A stretch of DNA of 7,426 nt from Caryophanales bacterium UBA6448. GTDB taxonomy: Bacteria; Bacillota_I; Bacilli_A; RF39; UBA660. The position numbers were made by a program, and so were the translations under genes. How positions within the stretch are numbered: the first letter of the stretch is position 1; every line of letters begins with the position of its first letter. The stretch spans positions 1 to 7,426 of the forward strand of contig DJOC01000057.1 in the NCBI GenBank assembly GCA_002439555.1, given 5' to 3'. Shown here piece by piece: positions 1 to 6,119 of this stretch. A model generated the notes under the pieces. That model was given only the letters and a program-made list of their open reading frames with translations. It ran no database searches and was not told the origin of the DNA.

Positions 1-1002
1 CTTTTAGTTGCGGGTTCTACTGGTTCTGGTAAATCAGTATGTATTAATACTATTATTTGTTCAATATTAATGAGATATAAACCTGATGAAGTAAAACTTG
101 TTCTAGTCGACCCTAAAAAAGTTGAACTTACAAATTATAATGGAATACCTCATTTATTATGTCCTGTTGTATCTGATCCTAAAAAAGCCTCTGTTGTTTT
201 ACAAAAAGTAGTTGCAGAAATGGAAAAAAGATATGATATCTTCGCAGAAAAAGAAGTTAAAAATATTGCAGGTTATAATGAACTAATTGAAAAAGAAAAA
301 AAGAAAAATCCTGATATAAATACTACTAAAATGCCATATATTGTAGTAATAATAGATGAACTTGCGGACCTTATGCTTGTTGCTTCTAAAGAAGTGCAAG
401 ACTCTATTATGAGAATTACGCAAATGGCAAGAGCGGCAGGTATACATTTAATCGTTGCTACTCAAAGACCTTCAACTGATATTATTACAGGTGTTATTAA
501 AAATAATATTCCATCAAGAATTGCCTTCTCTGTATCTAGTGCAATTGACTCAAGAACAATCCTTGATGCTTCGGGTGCTGAAAGCCTTCTTGGTAAAGGT
601 GATATGTTATATCTTCCAATGGGAGAAAGTCACACTACTCGTATTCAAGGATGCTTTATTTCCGATAATGAAATTAGTAAGTTAATTGAGTATTGTAAAG
701 CCCAAGCCCAAGTCAAATATAGCGAAGAATTTTCTAATCAAGAAAGTCCACATACTTCTTCCTCAGGAAGTAGCAATGATAGTGCTGATGGTGGCGATGA
801 TCCAATGTATAATGAAGTTGTTGAGTTTGCAATTGAAACTGGTAAAATCTCTGCATCACTTATACAGCGTAGATTTAGATTTGGTTATAATAGAGCTGCA
901 AGAATGGTTGACCTTCTCGAAGCAAGAGGTATTGTCGGACCACAAAATGGTTCTAAACCGCGTGAAGTTCTTGTAAAGTTAGAAAAAAATGATAATGAAT
1001 AA
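1..1002 (+). CDS. ftsK/spoIIIE: FtsK/SpoIIIE-family DNA translocase, 3' part (5' end outside window)
   Basis: This is a hexameric ATPase that pumps double-stranded DNA through the division or sporulation septum. The frame is open from base 1, so the Met at base 70 is internal and the gene is cut by the window edge; 333 residues are visible. Numbered from base 1, the Walker A loop GSTGSGKS lies at residues 5-12, the Walker B strand ending IIDE at 117-120, and the TQRPS motif at about 154-158. A low-complexity Ser/Asp/Gly linker (about 245-267) leads to the C-terminal gamma winged helix (about 269-330, with RRFRFGYNRAARMVDLLE), which reads the KOPS/SRS polarity sequences. The N-terminal membrane part and most of the alpha domain are missing. 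The sequence seen cannot separate FtsK from SpoIIIE or SftA. The next gene follows after 44 bases on the same strand. Confidence 0.96.
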   Translation, partial: LLVAGSTGSGKSVCINTIICSILMRYKPDEVKLVLVDPKKVELTNYNGIPHLLCPVVSDPKKASVVLQKVVAEMEKRYDIFAEKEVKNIAGYNELIEKEKKKNPDINTTKMPYIVVIIDELADLMLVASKEVQDSIMRITQMARAAGIHLIVATQRPSTDIITGVIKNNIPSRIAFSVSSAIDSRTILDASGAESLLGKGDMLYLPMGESHTTRIQGCFISDNEISKLIEYCKAQAQVKYSEEFSNQESPHTSSSGSSNDSADGGDDPMYNEVVEFAIETGKISASLIQRRFRFGYNRAARMVDLLEARGIVGPQNGSKPREVLVKLEKNDNE

Positions 1003-1031
1003 TTTACTAAAAAAAGAAATTTTGCTACAAT
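1003..1031 (+). promoter_or_regulatory. candidate sigma-A promoter upstream of the 1047 gene
   Basis: A TTTACT box (1003-1008) and a TACAAT box (1026-1031) are separated by 17 bases, with an extended TGC just before the -10. The predicted start near 1037 would fall inside the ribosome binding region AAGGATGGTG (1032-1041), so the leader would be very short. No terminator separates this gene from ftsK, so readthrough is equally possible. Confidence 0.35.
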
Positions 1032-1046
1032 AAGGATGGTGATAAT

Positions 1047-1583
1047 ATGGCAAAAAAGAAAAGTAAAAAAAATAATATTAATTTTAAAAAACTATTTTAT
1101 TTCATCTTGGGTTTCCTTTTAATAATATTTCTAATATGGTATATAATCAGTTGGAAAAATGTTAAAAAAGAGGAAAAACTTATGAATAGTTACCTTATTA
1201 CTTCGAATACATTAAGCGTAGAAATTAAAGATTTAAGTGAAACTGTTCAAGTTTTAAAGGAATCACCATCTGAATATTTTGTTTATATTAGTTATACAAA
1301 TGATGAAAAAGTATTTAACTTTGAAAAGAAATTAAAAAAATTAATTGATAATTACAATTTAAAAGATGAATTTTACTTTGTAAATGTAACTAATATAAAG
1401 GATGATGAAAACTTCTACAGTGAAATAAATGATACATTTAATACAAAATTAATTAGTAATATTCCAAGTATTTTACACTTTAAAAATAATGAACTAAAAA
1501 AAGTAATATATAATAAAGATTTAAATAAAACTTATACAGATTTTGAAAATCTTTTAAAAGAAAACGAGTTTGATAAAGAATAA
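1047..1583 (+). CDS. membrane-anchored thioredoxin-fold-like protein lacking redox cysteines
   Basis: The product has 178 residues: a Lys-rich N-terminus (2-15), one hydrophobic helix (about 16-36) and an outer-facing domain, inferred to be anchored in the membrane and exposed outside the cytoplasm. The domain looks like a thioredoxin fold: a beta strand YFVYISY (77-83), a following helix, the strand FYFVNVTN, then NIPSILHFKNNEL (138-150), which matches the conserved cis-proline loop and following strand (Pro140). Where CxxC would sit the sequence reads D86-E-K-V89, and the protein contains no cysteine, so it cannot be a dithiol oxidoreductase. Its start has an AAGGATGGTG binding site five bases upstream. 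The stop TAA overlaps the trmL ATG by one base. The fold call is by pattern only; the function is unknown, perhaps a scaffold or binding role. Confidence 0.8.
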   Translation: MAKKKSKKNNINFKKLFYFILGFLLIIFLIWYIISWKNVKKEEKLMNSYLITSNTLSVEIKDLSETVQVLKESPSEYFVYISYTNDEKVFNFEKKLKKLIDNYNLKDEFYFVNVTNIKDDENFYSEINDTFNTKLISNIPSILHFKNNELKKVIYNKDLNKTYTDFENLLKENEFDKE

Positions 1584-2092
1584 TGATAAATATTGTATTA
1601 TTTGAGCCAGAAATACCACAAAATACTGGTAATATAATGAGAACTTGTGTTGCAACTGGTAGCACATTACATCTTATTAAACCATTTGGTTTCATTTTAG
1701 ATGATGTTCACATTAAAAGAAGTGGTGTTAATTATATTGATAAGTGTAAATACTTCATATATGAAAATATTGATGACTTTTATAGCAAAAATAAAGGAAC
1801 ATTTTATTATTTAACAAGATATGGTCATAAAACTGGTGATGCCTTTGATTATTCAAATAAGGACGAAAATATCTATTTTATGTTTGGTAAAGAATCTACA
1901 GGTATACCACCAAAGTTATTAAAGCCACATATTGATAAATGCATCCGAATTCCAATGACTGATAATGTTAGAGCTTTAAATCTTTCTAATACAGTTGCAA
2001 TAATGACTTATGAAGCCTTAAGGCAACAAGGTTATCCTGGACTTCTTCGAGATGAACCTCATAAAAGTGATCATTTTATCGAAGAAAGTTAA
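1583..2092 (+). CDS. trmL: tRNA (cytidine/uridine-34 2'-O)-methyltransferase TrmL
   Basis: This is a SPOUT-superfamily enzyme that transfers a methyl group from S-adenosylmethionine to the 2'-OH of the wobble nucleotide of certain tRNA-Leu species. At 169 residues it is full length for the family. The N-terminal IVLFEPEIPQNTGNIMRTC (4-22) is the family signature; the knot that binds the cofactor shows FMFGKESTGIP (99-109) and IRIPM (121-125), followed by VRALNLSN (129-136), which is usually RSLNLSN. The active form is a dimer. The ATG shares its A with the TAA of the preceding gene and no clear Shine-Dalgarno sequence is seen, so translation is probably coupled to that gene. A terminator follows directly. 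Confidence 0.95.
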   Translation: MINIVLFEPEIPQNTGNIMRTCVATGSTLHLIKPFGFILDDVHIKRSGVNYIDKCKYFIYENIDDFYSKNKGTFYYLTRYGHKTGDAFDYSNKDENIYFMFGKESTGIPPKLLKPHIDKCIRIPMTDNVRALNLSNTVAIMTYEALRQQGYPGLLRDEPHKSDHFIEES

Positions 2093-2123
2093 AAAAGACA
2101 TAGAATTTAATCTATGCCTTTTT
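2092..2123. terminator. bidirectional intrinsic terminator between convergent genes
   Basis: CATAGA (2099-2104) pairs with TCTATG (2111-2116) around a six-base loop. After one mismatch the stem continues as G2097-C2118, with an A-run (2092-2096) opposite a T-run (2119-2123). Either strand gives a hairpin followed by a T-tract. It ends trmL on the plus strand and the frr-containing group on the minus strand. The TAA of the minus-strand gene (2107-2109) lies in the loop. Confidence 0.85.
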
Positions 2124-2628
2124 CTTTTATAAACTTTTTTAAATCGGTTTCAGATTTATAACCAATAAACCCTGCTTCTTGCTTACCTGATTTACTAACT
2201 ATAATAGTTGGTGTAAATCCATAATTATCAAGAAAATATCCATATGTTTCAGTAACCGTTTCCCCTTCATCACTTTCATTTAATGTTTGAGTTGATTTCA
2301 TTGTAAGTTTTTTAATTAATTTTATCCAATCTTCAGAGGTTCTATCTACTTTAGAAATATCTAAATATAAAGGTGTAAAATTATATTCAATACTTGCATT
2401 TTTTAAATTAGGTAAAAACTTTTCACATAAATCGCAAGTCTTTCTTCCTACATAAATTACATGATAATTATCACTTTCAAACAAGGTTAAAACCTCTTTT
2501 ACAGTAACCTCCCTCATAAAGGAAGTATCAAACTCATTACCTTTTTTAATTAATATATAACTTAAAATGAAGATAATTACTAAAAATGATATAGATATAC
2601 CTAAAAATATTTTAGATAATTTATTCAT
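2107..2628 (-). CDS. membrane-anchored thioredoxin-like protein with CxxC
   Basis: The product has 173 residues: a short basic N-terminus, a signal anchor (about 7-27), then a thioredoxin-like domain outside the membrane. The redox site is VGRKTCDLCEKF (60-71), with Cys65 and Cys68 as the only cysteines in the protein. The cis-proline loop is GFTPTIIV (137-144), and the C-terminal strand and helix follow (GFIGYKSETDLKKFI). An acidic insert (about 110-128) separates the central helix from the cis-Pro strand. It could be a thiol-disulfide oxidoreductase or a bacteriocin-transport-accessory-type protein; the substrate is unknown. The ATG comes one base after the frr stop and no convincing Shine-Dalgarno sequence is visible, so translation probably depends on ribosomes finishing frr. 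It is the last gene of its group; its stop codon lies in the terminator loop. Confidence 0.85.
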   Translation of the reverse strand: MNKLSKIFLGISISFLVIIFILSYILIKKGNEFDTSFMREVTVKEVLTLFESDNYHVIYVGRKTCDLCEKFLPNLKNASIEYNFTPLYLDISKVDRTSEDWIKLIKKLTMKSTQTLNESDEGETVTETYGYFLDNYGFTPTIIVSKSGKQEAGFIGYKSETDLKKFIKEKGID

Positions 2629-2629
2629 A

Positions 2630-3157
2630 TTAGATTTGCATTAACTCACTTTCTTTTACTTTGATTTCTTCATCAATTAATTTATTATATTTGTCTATTA
2701 ACTCTTGAAGATCCTCCATATAAAGTTTTTCTTCATCTTCAGGGTATTTTGCTTTAGTAATTTCATCTTTAGCATCTTGTCTAATATTTCTTAAAGCAAC
2801 TTTACCTTCCTCCCCTATTGCTTTTGCTTGTTTAACATATTCTTTTCTTCGGTCCATAGTAAGCTCTGGAATAGTTAAAATAACCATTTCACCATTATTT
2901 GTTGGGTTAATACCTAAATTAGCCTCATTTATTGCTTTTTCAATGTCTTTAACCGCTGTTTTATCAAATGGTTTAATAAGAAGTTGTCTTGCCTCAGGAA
3001 CCATTATATTAGCAATACTTTGAATTGGAGTTGGAGTTCCATAATAAGAAACCATTATTCCATTTAAAAGTGCTGGGTTAGCCCTTCCTGCTCTTATACT
3101 TCCTAATCTTGTTTTTACGCTTTCTAAAGCATTTTTCATTTTGTTTTCAGTGTCCAT
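2630..3157 (-). CDS. frr: ribosome recycling factor
   Basis: The protein acts in the cytoplasm with EF-G to split ribosomes after termination. The 175 residues show the family signatures: IRAGRANPALL (21-31), VSYYGTPTPIQSIANI (36-51), VPEARQLLIKPFD (53-65), LGINPTNNGE (81-90), LTMDRRKEYVK (99-109) and RNIRQDA (123-129). The end, ESELMQI, matches the usual ESELMQF-like terminus. It is about ten residues shorter than typical RRF; most of the loss is at the N-terminus, where an in-frame TAG (3170-3172) and an AGAAAGGA binding site fix the start at 3157. That TAG is also the stop of the upstream gene, 12 bases away. The usual partner pyrH is not next to it, and uppS is several genes upstream. Confidence 0.97.
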   Translation of the reverse strand: MDTENKMKNALESVKTRLGSIRAGRANPALLNGIMVSYYGTPTPIQSIANIMVPEARQLLIKPFDKTAVKDIEKAINEANLGINPTNNGEMVILTIPELTMDRRKEYVKQAKAIGEEGKVALRNIRQDAKDEITKAKYPEDEEKLYMEDLQELIDKYNKLIDEEIKVKESELMQI

Positions 3158-3169
3158 ATTTTTTCCTTT

Positions 3170-3901
3170 CTAACTTAAAACTATAATATCATTATAATCG
3201 CTTTTCTCGGCTTTGACAAGAATACTTATTACAAGTCTGCCAAGTTTATCGACATAAAGATTATATTTTGTATTATTACTAATAGTTTGCTCAACATCAA
3301 TTTTATTTTCTTCGCTTACTAAATTCTTATCATTTAAGTAAGTTTCCAATTTTCCATTTATATCTTCTTTATTAACACTAAACTTACTTAAAAGTTCATC
3401 ATTATTATAAAGCTTTCCAGTTGTTTTATCAAATACATATACATCACTTCCAAGCGTAGTAATAATTGTTTTATAATCAAAACTATATTTATTTACCACT
3501 AAAGTGATATAATCAGCATAATGAATAATTTCATATTTTGCAAATTTTGCACTTATTAAATGATTATAATTTGCTTCCTCATTAGTTTCATCATAAACTG
3601 GCGTTTTACTCATTTCTTCATTTTCTTTATTAACTATTCCAGCAACACCATCTTTATCTTCGAAATTAATATTTATTTTTTTATATTCAATATCAAGCTC
3701 GCCCTCGACTACATTTACATCAGAATAATAAATATAATCTTTGGTTTTATCTAATCTAATATCAGTATCTTTTACCTCGGTTACTTTTTTATCTACAACA
3801 TTTTTAAATTTTTCACTTTTTTTCATTAAATAAAATCCACCAAAGATAAATACAAATATTACGAAAATGAATAAATATACTTTAATTTGATTTGTTTTCA
3901 T
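3170..3901 (-). CDS. membrane-anchored protein, possible DUF4163/DUF3298 (RsiV/PdaC-like)
   Basis: The product has 243 residues if translation begins at the Met of MKTNQIKVYL: an N-terminal signal anchor (about 7-25) and a polar extracellular domain with no cysteine. An upstream in-frame Met at 3925 would add eight residues but overlaps the GGAGG (3914-3918); 3901 is preferred although the 12-base spacing is long. The segments LDKTKDYIYYSD (50-61), DYITLVVNKYS (130-140) and VYVFDKTTGKLYNNDELL (154-171) resemble the DUF4163/DUF3298 pair of RsiV anti-sigma factors and PdaC. This is recognition by eye, not a search result. No sigma factor gene is adjacent, so an anti-sigma role is not shown. It overlaps the end of the upstream thioredoxin-like gene by 20 bases and lies 12 bases before frr. 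Confidence 0.75.
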   Translation of the reverse strand: MKTNQIKVYLFIFVIFVFIFGGFYLMKKSEKFKNVVDKKVTEVKDTDIRLDKTKDYIYYSDVNVVEGELDIEYKKININFEDKDGVAGIVNKENEEMSKTPVYDETNEEANYNHLISAKFAKYEIIHYADYITLVVNKYSFDYKTIITTLGSDVYVFDKTTGKLYNNDELLSKFSVNKEDINGKLETYLNDKNLVSEENKIDVEQTISNNTKYNLYVDKLGRLVISILVKAEKSDYNDIIVLS

Positions 3902-4496
3902 TTTTCTTATAATCCTCCAACACACTCTTTAAGGTAATCTTTTTTAGGTTTGTTCTATAATTATCAAAATAATCGCTAGCATTAGTTTCTCCATGAACAA
4001 TGGCATCTTCATCATCAAAGTAAGTTATAATTCCATCATTTTTAACAAGCAGTGATGGTGCATAAATATTTTTACTACCATCATCAAGTGATACAGCATA
4101 ATCTTTTAAATAGTGGACAATACTTTGATATGTTCCATTATTAGTTTTACGATCTTCGGTTAAGTCATAATAATAGATTTTATCTATGCCAACTGTTTTA
4201 GCAACTTCATTTAAAATATTTGCATAATTTCCCACAAAGGAATTATTTTTCATACCGAAAAGGATTAATATATTATCTTTTTTGATATAATCAAGGGTTT
4301 CAGCACCATTTAAATACACAAAAACATTATCTTCATTTACCTCTTTATATTCATTTTTAAATTTGTCACTATCACTAGCCTTTTTTGTGGTATTTTGGGG
4401 TGTACCAAAATAAATAAATAAAGCAATAAATATTACAAATAATATAATATAAATTATCATTTGAGTTTTACTCTTAAAAAATTTCTTTTTCTTCAT
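3882..4496 (-). CDS. membrane-anchored thioredoxin-fold-like protein lacking redox cysteines
   Basis: The product has 204 residues: a Lys-rich start, a hydrophobic helix (about 12-30), a polar linker, then a domain arranged like thioredoxin. ILILFGMKNNSFVGNYANIL (76-95) lines up with the CxxC region of the protein at 2107-2628 (VGRKTCDLCEKFLPNL): N85 stands in place of the first Cys and V88 in place of the second. The strand KIYYYDLTED follows, then YAPSLLVKNDG (145-155) with the cis-Pro at 147. There is no cysteine anywhere in the protein. An acidic patch DDEDA follows at 161-165. The Shine-Dalgarno sequence is weak (GTGATGTAAG region). Probably it has a structural or ligand-binding role at the outer face of the membrane; the function is unknown. 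It is first in a group with the RsiV-like gene, frr and the CxxC-bearing gene. Confidence 0.82.
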   Translation of the reverse strand: MKKKKFFKSKTQMIIYIILFVIFIALFIYFGTPQNTTKKASDSDKFKNEYKEVNEDNVFVYLNGAETLDYIKKDNILILFGMKNNSFVGNYANILNEVAKTVGIDKIYYYDLTEDRKTNNGTYQSIVHYLKDYAVSLDDGSKNIYAPSLLVKNDGIITYFDDEDAIVHGETNASDYFDNYRTNLKKITLKSVLEDYKKNENKSN

Positions 4497-4512
4497 CTTA
4501 CATCACATATTA

Positions 4513-4541
4513 ATTTTATCATTTTTTTATAAAAAAATCGA
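4513..4541 (-). promoter_or_regulatory. candidate extended -10 promoter for the frr-containing group
   Basis: Reading leftward there is TGA-TAAAAT (4521-4513), an extended -10, with TCGATT (4541-4536) 17 bases upstream as a weak -35. The -35 box lies inside the descending arm of the spoVS terminator. Because that terminator should stop upstream transcription, the four genes below need a start of their own, and this is the best candidate seen. Confidence 0.4.
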
Positions 4542-4559
4542 GCCTATTTTGACTCGATT
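4531..4559 (-). terminator. intrinsic terminator of spoVS
   Basis: On the minus strand AATCGAG and CTCGATT form a perfect 7-bp stem (plus-strand arms 4536-4542 and 4553-4559) around a ten-base loop. A run of seven T residues follows (4537-4531). The ascending arm is within the last spoVS codons and the spoVS stop TAG (4544-4546) is in the loop. Confidence 0.85.
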
Positions 4560-4804
4560 ATTAATTTAATGGCTGTTTTCTTTTCACCATCAATTTCTAT
4601 ATCAGAAAATGCTGGAATAGTTACCAAATTATCCCCCATTGGTGCTACGAAACCTCTTGCAATAGCAATAGCTTTAATTGCTTGATTTAAACTTGCTGCT
4701 CCAACAGTTTGAATTGTGGCACTTTTATTTTCTCTGAAAATATTTGCAATTGCACCAGCAACCTTACTTGGATTTGATTTTGCTCCTACTTTTAATATTT
4801 CCAT
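4544..4804 (-). CDS. spoVS: stage V sporulation protein S
   Basis: This is a small Alba-like protein of 86 residues, the exact usual length. It matches SpoVS throughout: MEILKVGAKSNPSKVAGAIA (1-20), VGAASLNQAIKAIAIARGFV (34-53), then IPAFSDIEIDGEKKTAIKLI (63-82). In Bacillus subtilis it affects septation and later spore coat assembly; the family also occurs in non-sporulating bacteria, probably as a nucleic-acid-binding regulator. The start is set by family alignment and by GGAGG four bases upstream; an earlier in-frame Met at 4822 lies before that site and is rejected. It sits 41 bases below the HdeD-like gene and is closed by its own terminator. Confidence 0.96.
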   Translation of the reverse strand: MEILKVGAKSNPSKVAGAIANIFRENKSATIQTVGAASLNQAIKAIAIARGFVAPMGDNLVTIPAFSDIEIDGEKKTAIKLIIESK

Positions 4805-4808
4805 ATTT

Positions 4809-4813
4809 CCTCC
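4809..4813 (-). promoter_or_regulatory. Shine-Dalgarno site that fixes the spoVS start
   Basis: GGAGG on the minus strand is followed by AAAT and then ATG (4804-4802). It lies inside any frame started at the earlier Met (4822), so it selects the family-conserved MEILKV start. Confidence 0.85.
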
Positions 4814-4845
4814 GTAATACATAATATGAAAATATTTTTATTTTA

Positions 4846-5373
4846 TTACTTTTGTTTTTCTATTAAATAATATGTAATTGGATCAATTGCTTCCAAAATA
4901 CCATTTATAAAATAAAAGAACCCTAGAACAAGTATTTGAACACTTTTTTCATAATATAAATTAATTGTACAAAGAAGTCCCGTGATAATAAATAAAACTA
5001 AAGTTATTATTTTTAAAATATAGATTTCTTTATGTCTATCGTGATAATAATCACATTTTTTTAATTTAACTAAACTCATCATTGTAATCCATACAAATAA
5101 AGTTAATGCCAAATTAAGTGGTATATTTGTATCAATGAGTCCAAGTAAAATTAAGGTAATCATACTTGCAATGCAGGTAAATAATCCCTCATAGTCTTTT
5201 GCTTCATTAGTTAAAATAAATTTTAAAAGGTTCATTATTCCATAAAAAGCAAGCACCCCCATAAAAATATATTTTACATTAACTATTTTTAGTAAAGGAA
5301 AAAGTAAAATTATACTTCCAAGTACAATAAGTATTATTGCGGTTATTAAATCAATTATTTGTTTTCTTTTCAT
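4846..5373 (-). CDS. HdeD-like (DUF308-type) six-helix membrane protein
   Basis: The product is 175 residues and mostly hydrophobic, with six likely membrane helices at about 8-29, 34-54, 63-82, 86-104, 117-138 and 145-165. A short basic loop with Tyr/His (CDYYHDRHKE, 107-116) sits between the two halves. The pairs of helices with Gly in the middle (VLGSIILLFP; GVLAFYGIMNLLKF; GFFYFINGILEAID) resemble the HdeD/DUF308 family, known for acid resistance in enterobacteria but without an agreed function in Gram-positives. The start overlaps the uppS 3' end by 23 bases and has GGAGG (5379-5383) five bases upstream within uppS, which points to coupled expression with uppS. The family call rests on topology and a few motifs. 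Confidence 0.8.
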   Translation of the reverse strand: MKRKQIIDLITAIILIVLGSIILLFPLLKIVNVKYIFMGVLAFYGIMNLLKFILTNEAKDYEGLFTCIASMITLILLGLIDTNIPLNLALTLFVWITMMSLVKLKKCDYYHDRHKEIYILKIITLVLFIITGLLCTINLYYEKSVQILVLGFFYFINGILEAIDPITYYLIEKQK

Positions 5374-6070
5374 TCAGTCCTCCGAATCTTCGATCAATAT
5401 GTAAAAATGATTTTATAATATCATCAATTTCTTTAGTTTTTAAATTTGGAAATAATGTGTCTATAAAAAATATTTCTGCATAAGTCATTTGATATAACAT
5501 AAAATTACTTAAACGATGCTCTCCCCCTGTACGTAGTAAAATATCAATCGCCGGTAAATCATTATCTAGATATTTATAAAAATTATCTCTATTAATTTCC
5601 TCTTTTGTCACTTTATGATTTACTAAATCATCGTGGTATCTTTCACTTGCTCTAATTATTTCTTCTTGAGCACCATAATTAAGACAAACATTAAGTATTG
5701 TTCCTTTATTATTTTGAGTTTCCTTTACAATGTTGTTCATCGATGATATGACATCCTCTCTAAGTCCATCTTTAGAACCACTAAAAACTACTTTAATTCC
5801 TTTTTCTTTTAATTTCGTAAACTTCTTATTAAACATTTCAATAAATAAATTCATAAGATAGTCTACTTCTTCTTTACTTCTTTTAAAGTTATCGGTAGAA
5901 AAAGCATACACGCTTAAAACATCAACACCAATTTTATTAATATGAGTTGCAATTTTTTCTAATGTACTAGCACCCTTTTTATGACCAAAACTTCTTTTTA
6001 GTCCTCTTTGTTGTGCCCATCTACCATTGCCATCCATTATAATTGCAATATGTTTTAATTTATTTTCCAT
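5351..6070 (-). CDS. uppS: isoprenyl transferase / undecaprenyl diphosphate synthase
   Basis: This cis-prenyltransferase adds isopentenyl units to farnesyl diphosphate to make the C55 lipid carrier for peptidoglycan and other wall polymers; it acts as a dimer at the cytoplasmic side of the membrane. The 239 residues carry all main motifs: HIAIIMDGNGRWA (7-19, catalytic Asp13), FGHKKG (28-33), VYAFSTDNFKRSKEEVDYLM (54-73), LNYGAQEEI (130-138), LLRTGGEHRLSNFMLYQ (178-194, with Arg180, Arg186 and Ser188 binding diphosphate), YAEIFF (197-202, Glu199 for Mg) and RRFGGL (227-232). Two positions differ from the common form: STDN for STEN, and NYGAQ for NYGGR. Both are conservative variants or need a family check. 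It ends in TGA, supporting the standard code. A strong promoter lies just upstream. Confidence 0.96.
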   Translation of the reverse strand: MENKLKHIAIIMDGNGRWAQQRGLKRSFGHKKGASTLEKIATHINKIGVDVLSVYAFSTDNFKRSKEEVDYLMNLFIEMFNKKFTKLKEKGIKVVFSGSKDGLREDVISSMNNIVKETQNNKGTILNVCLNYGAQEEIIRASERYHDDLVNHKVTKEEINRDNFYKYLDNDLPAIDILLRTGGEHRLSNFMLYQMTYAEIFFIDTLFPNLKTKEIDDIIKSFLHIDRRFGGLNEKKTNN

Positions 6071-6086
6071 ATTTCATCCCCAATGT

Positions 6087-6115
6087 ATTATATCTTATTT
6101 ATCATTTTATTACAA
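6087..6115 (-). promoter_or_regulatory. sigma-A promoter of uppS
   Basis: The minus strand has TTGTAA (6115-6110), a 17-base spacer and a perfect TATAAT (6092-6087). Transcription should begin near 6081-6079, leaving about ten bases (GGGATGAAAT) before the ATG at 6070. The leader would therefore be little more than the ribosome binding site. It should drive uppS, the HdeD-like gene and spoVS. Confidence 0.8.
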
Positions 6116-6119
6116 ACTA

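Noticed and set aside
70..1002. FtsK-like gene starting at the Met at base 70
   Set aside because: The same frame is open to base 1 and already encodes the Walker A loop GSTGSGKS, so that Met is internal.
1480..1695. Minus-strand frame across the end of the 1047 gene and the start of trmL
   Set aside because: It is antisense to two well-supported genes and has no ribosome binding site or recognisable motif.
3560..3754. Plus-strand hydrophobic frame inside the RsiV-like gene
   Set aside because: Its Ile/Phe-rich composition is what the antisense of AT-rich coding DNA gives; there is no start signal.
3902..3925. Eight-residue N-terminal extension of the RsiV-like protein
   Set aside because: Its codons run through the GGAGG and would put basic and Trp residues before a normal signal-anchor start; not fully excluded because the spacing to 3901 is long.
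4544..4822. Longer spoVS with MYYGGN before the family start
   Set aside because: The GGAGG site lies within those added codons and the family begins at MEILKV.
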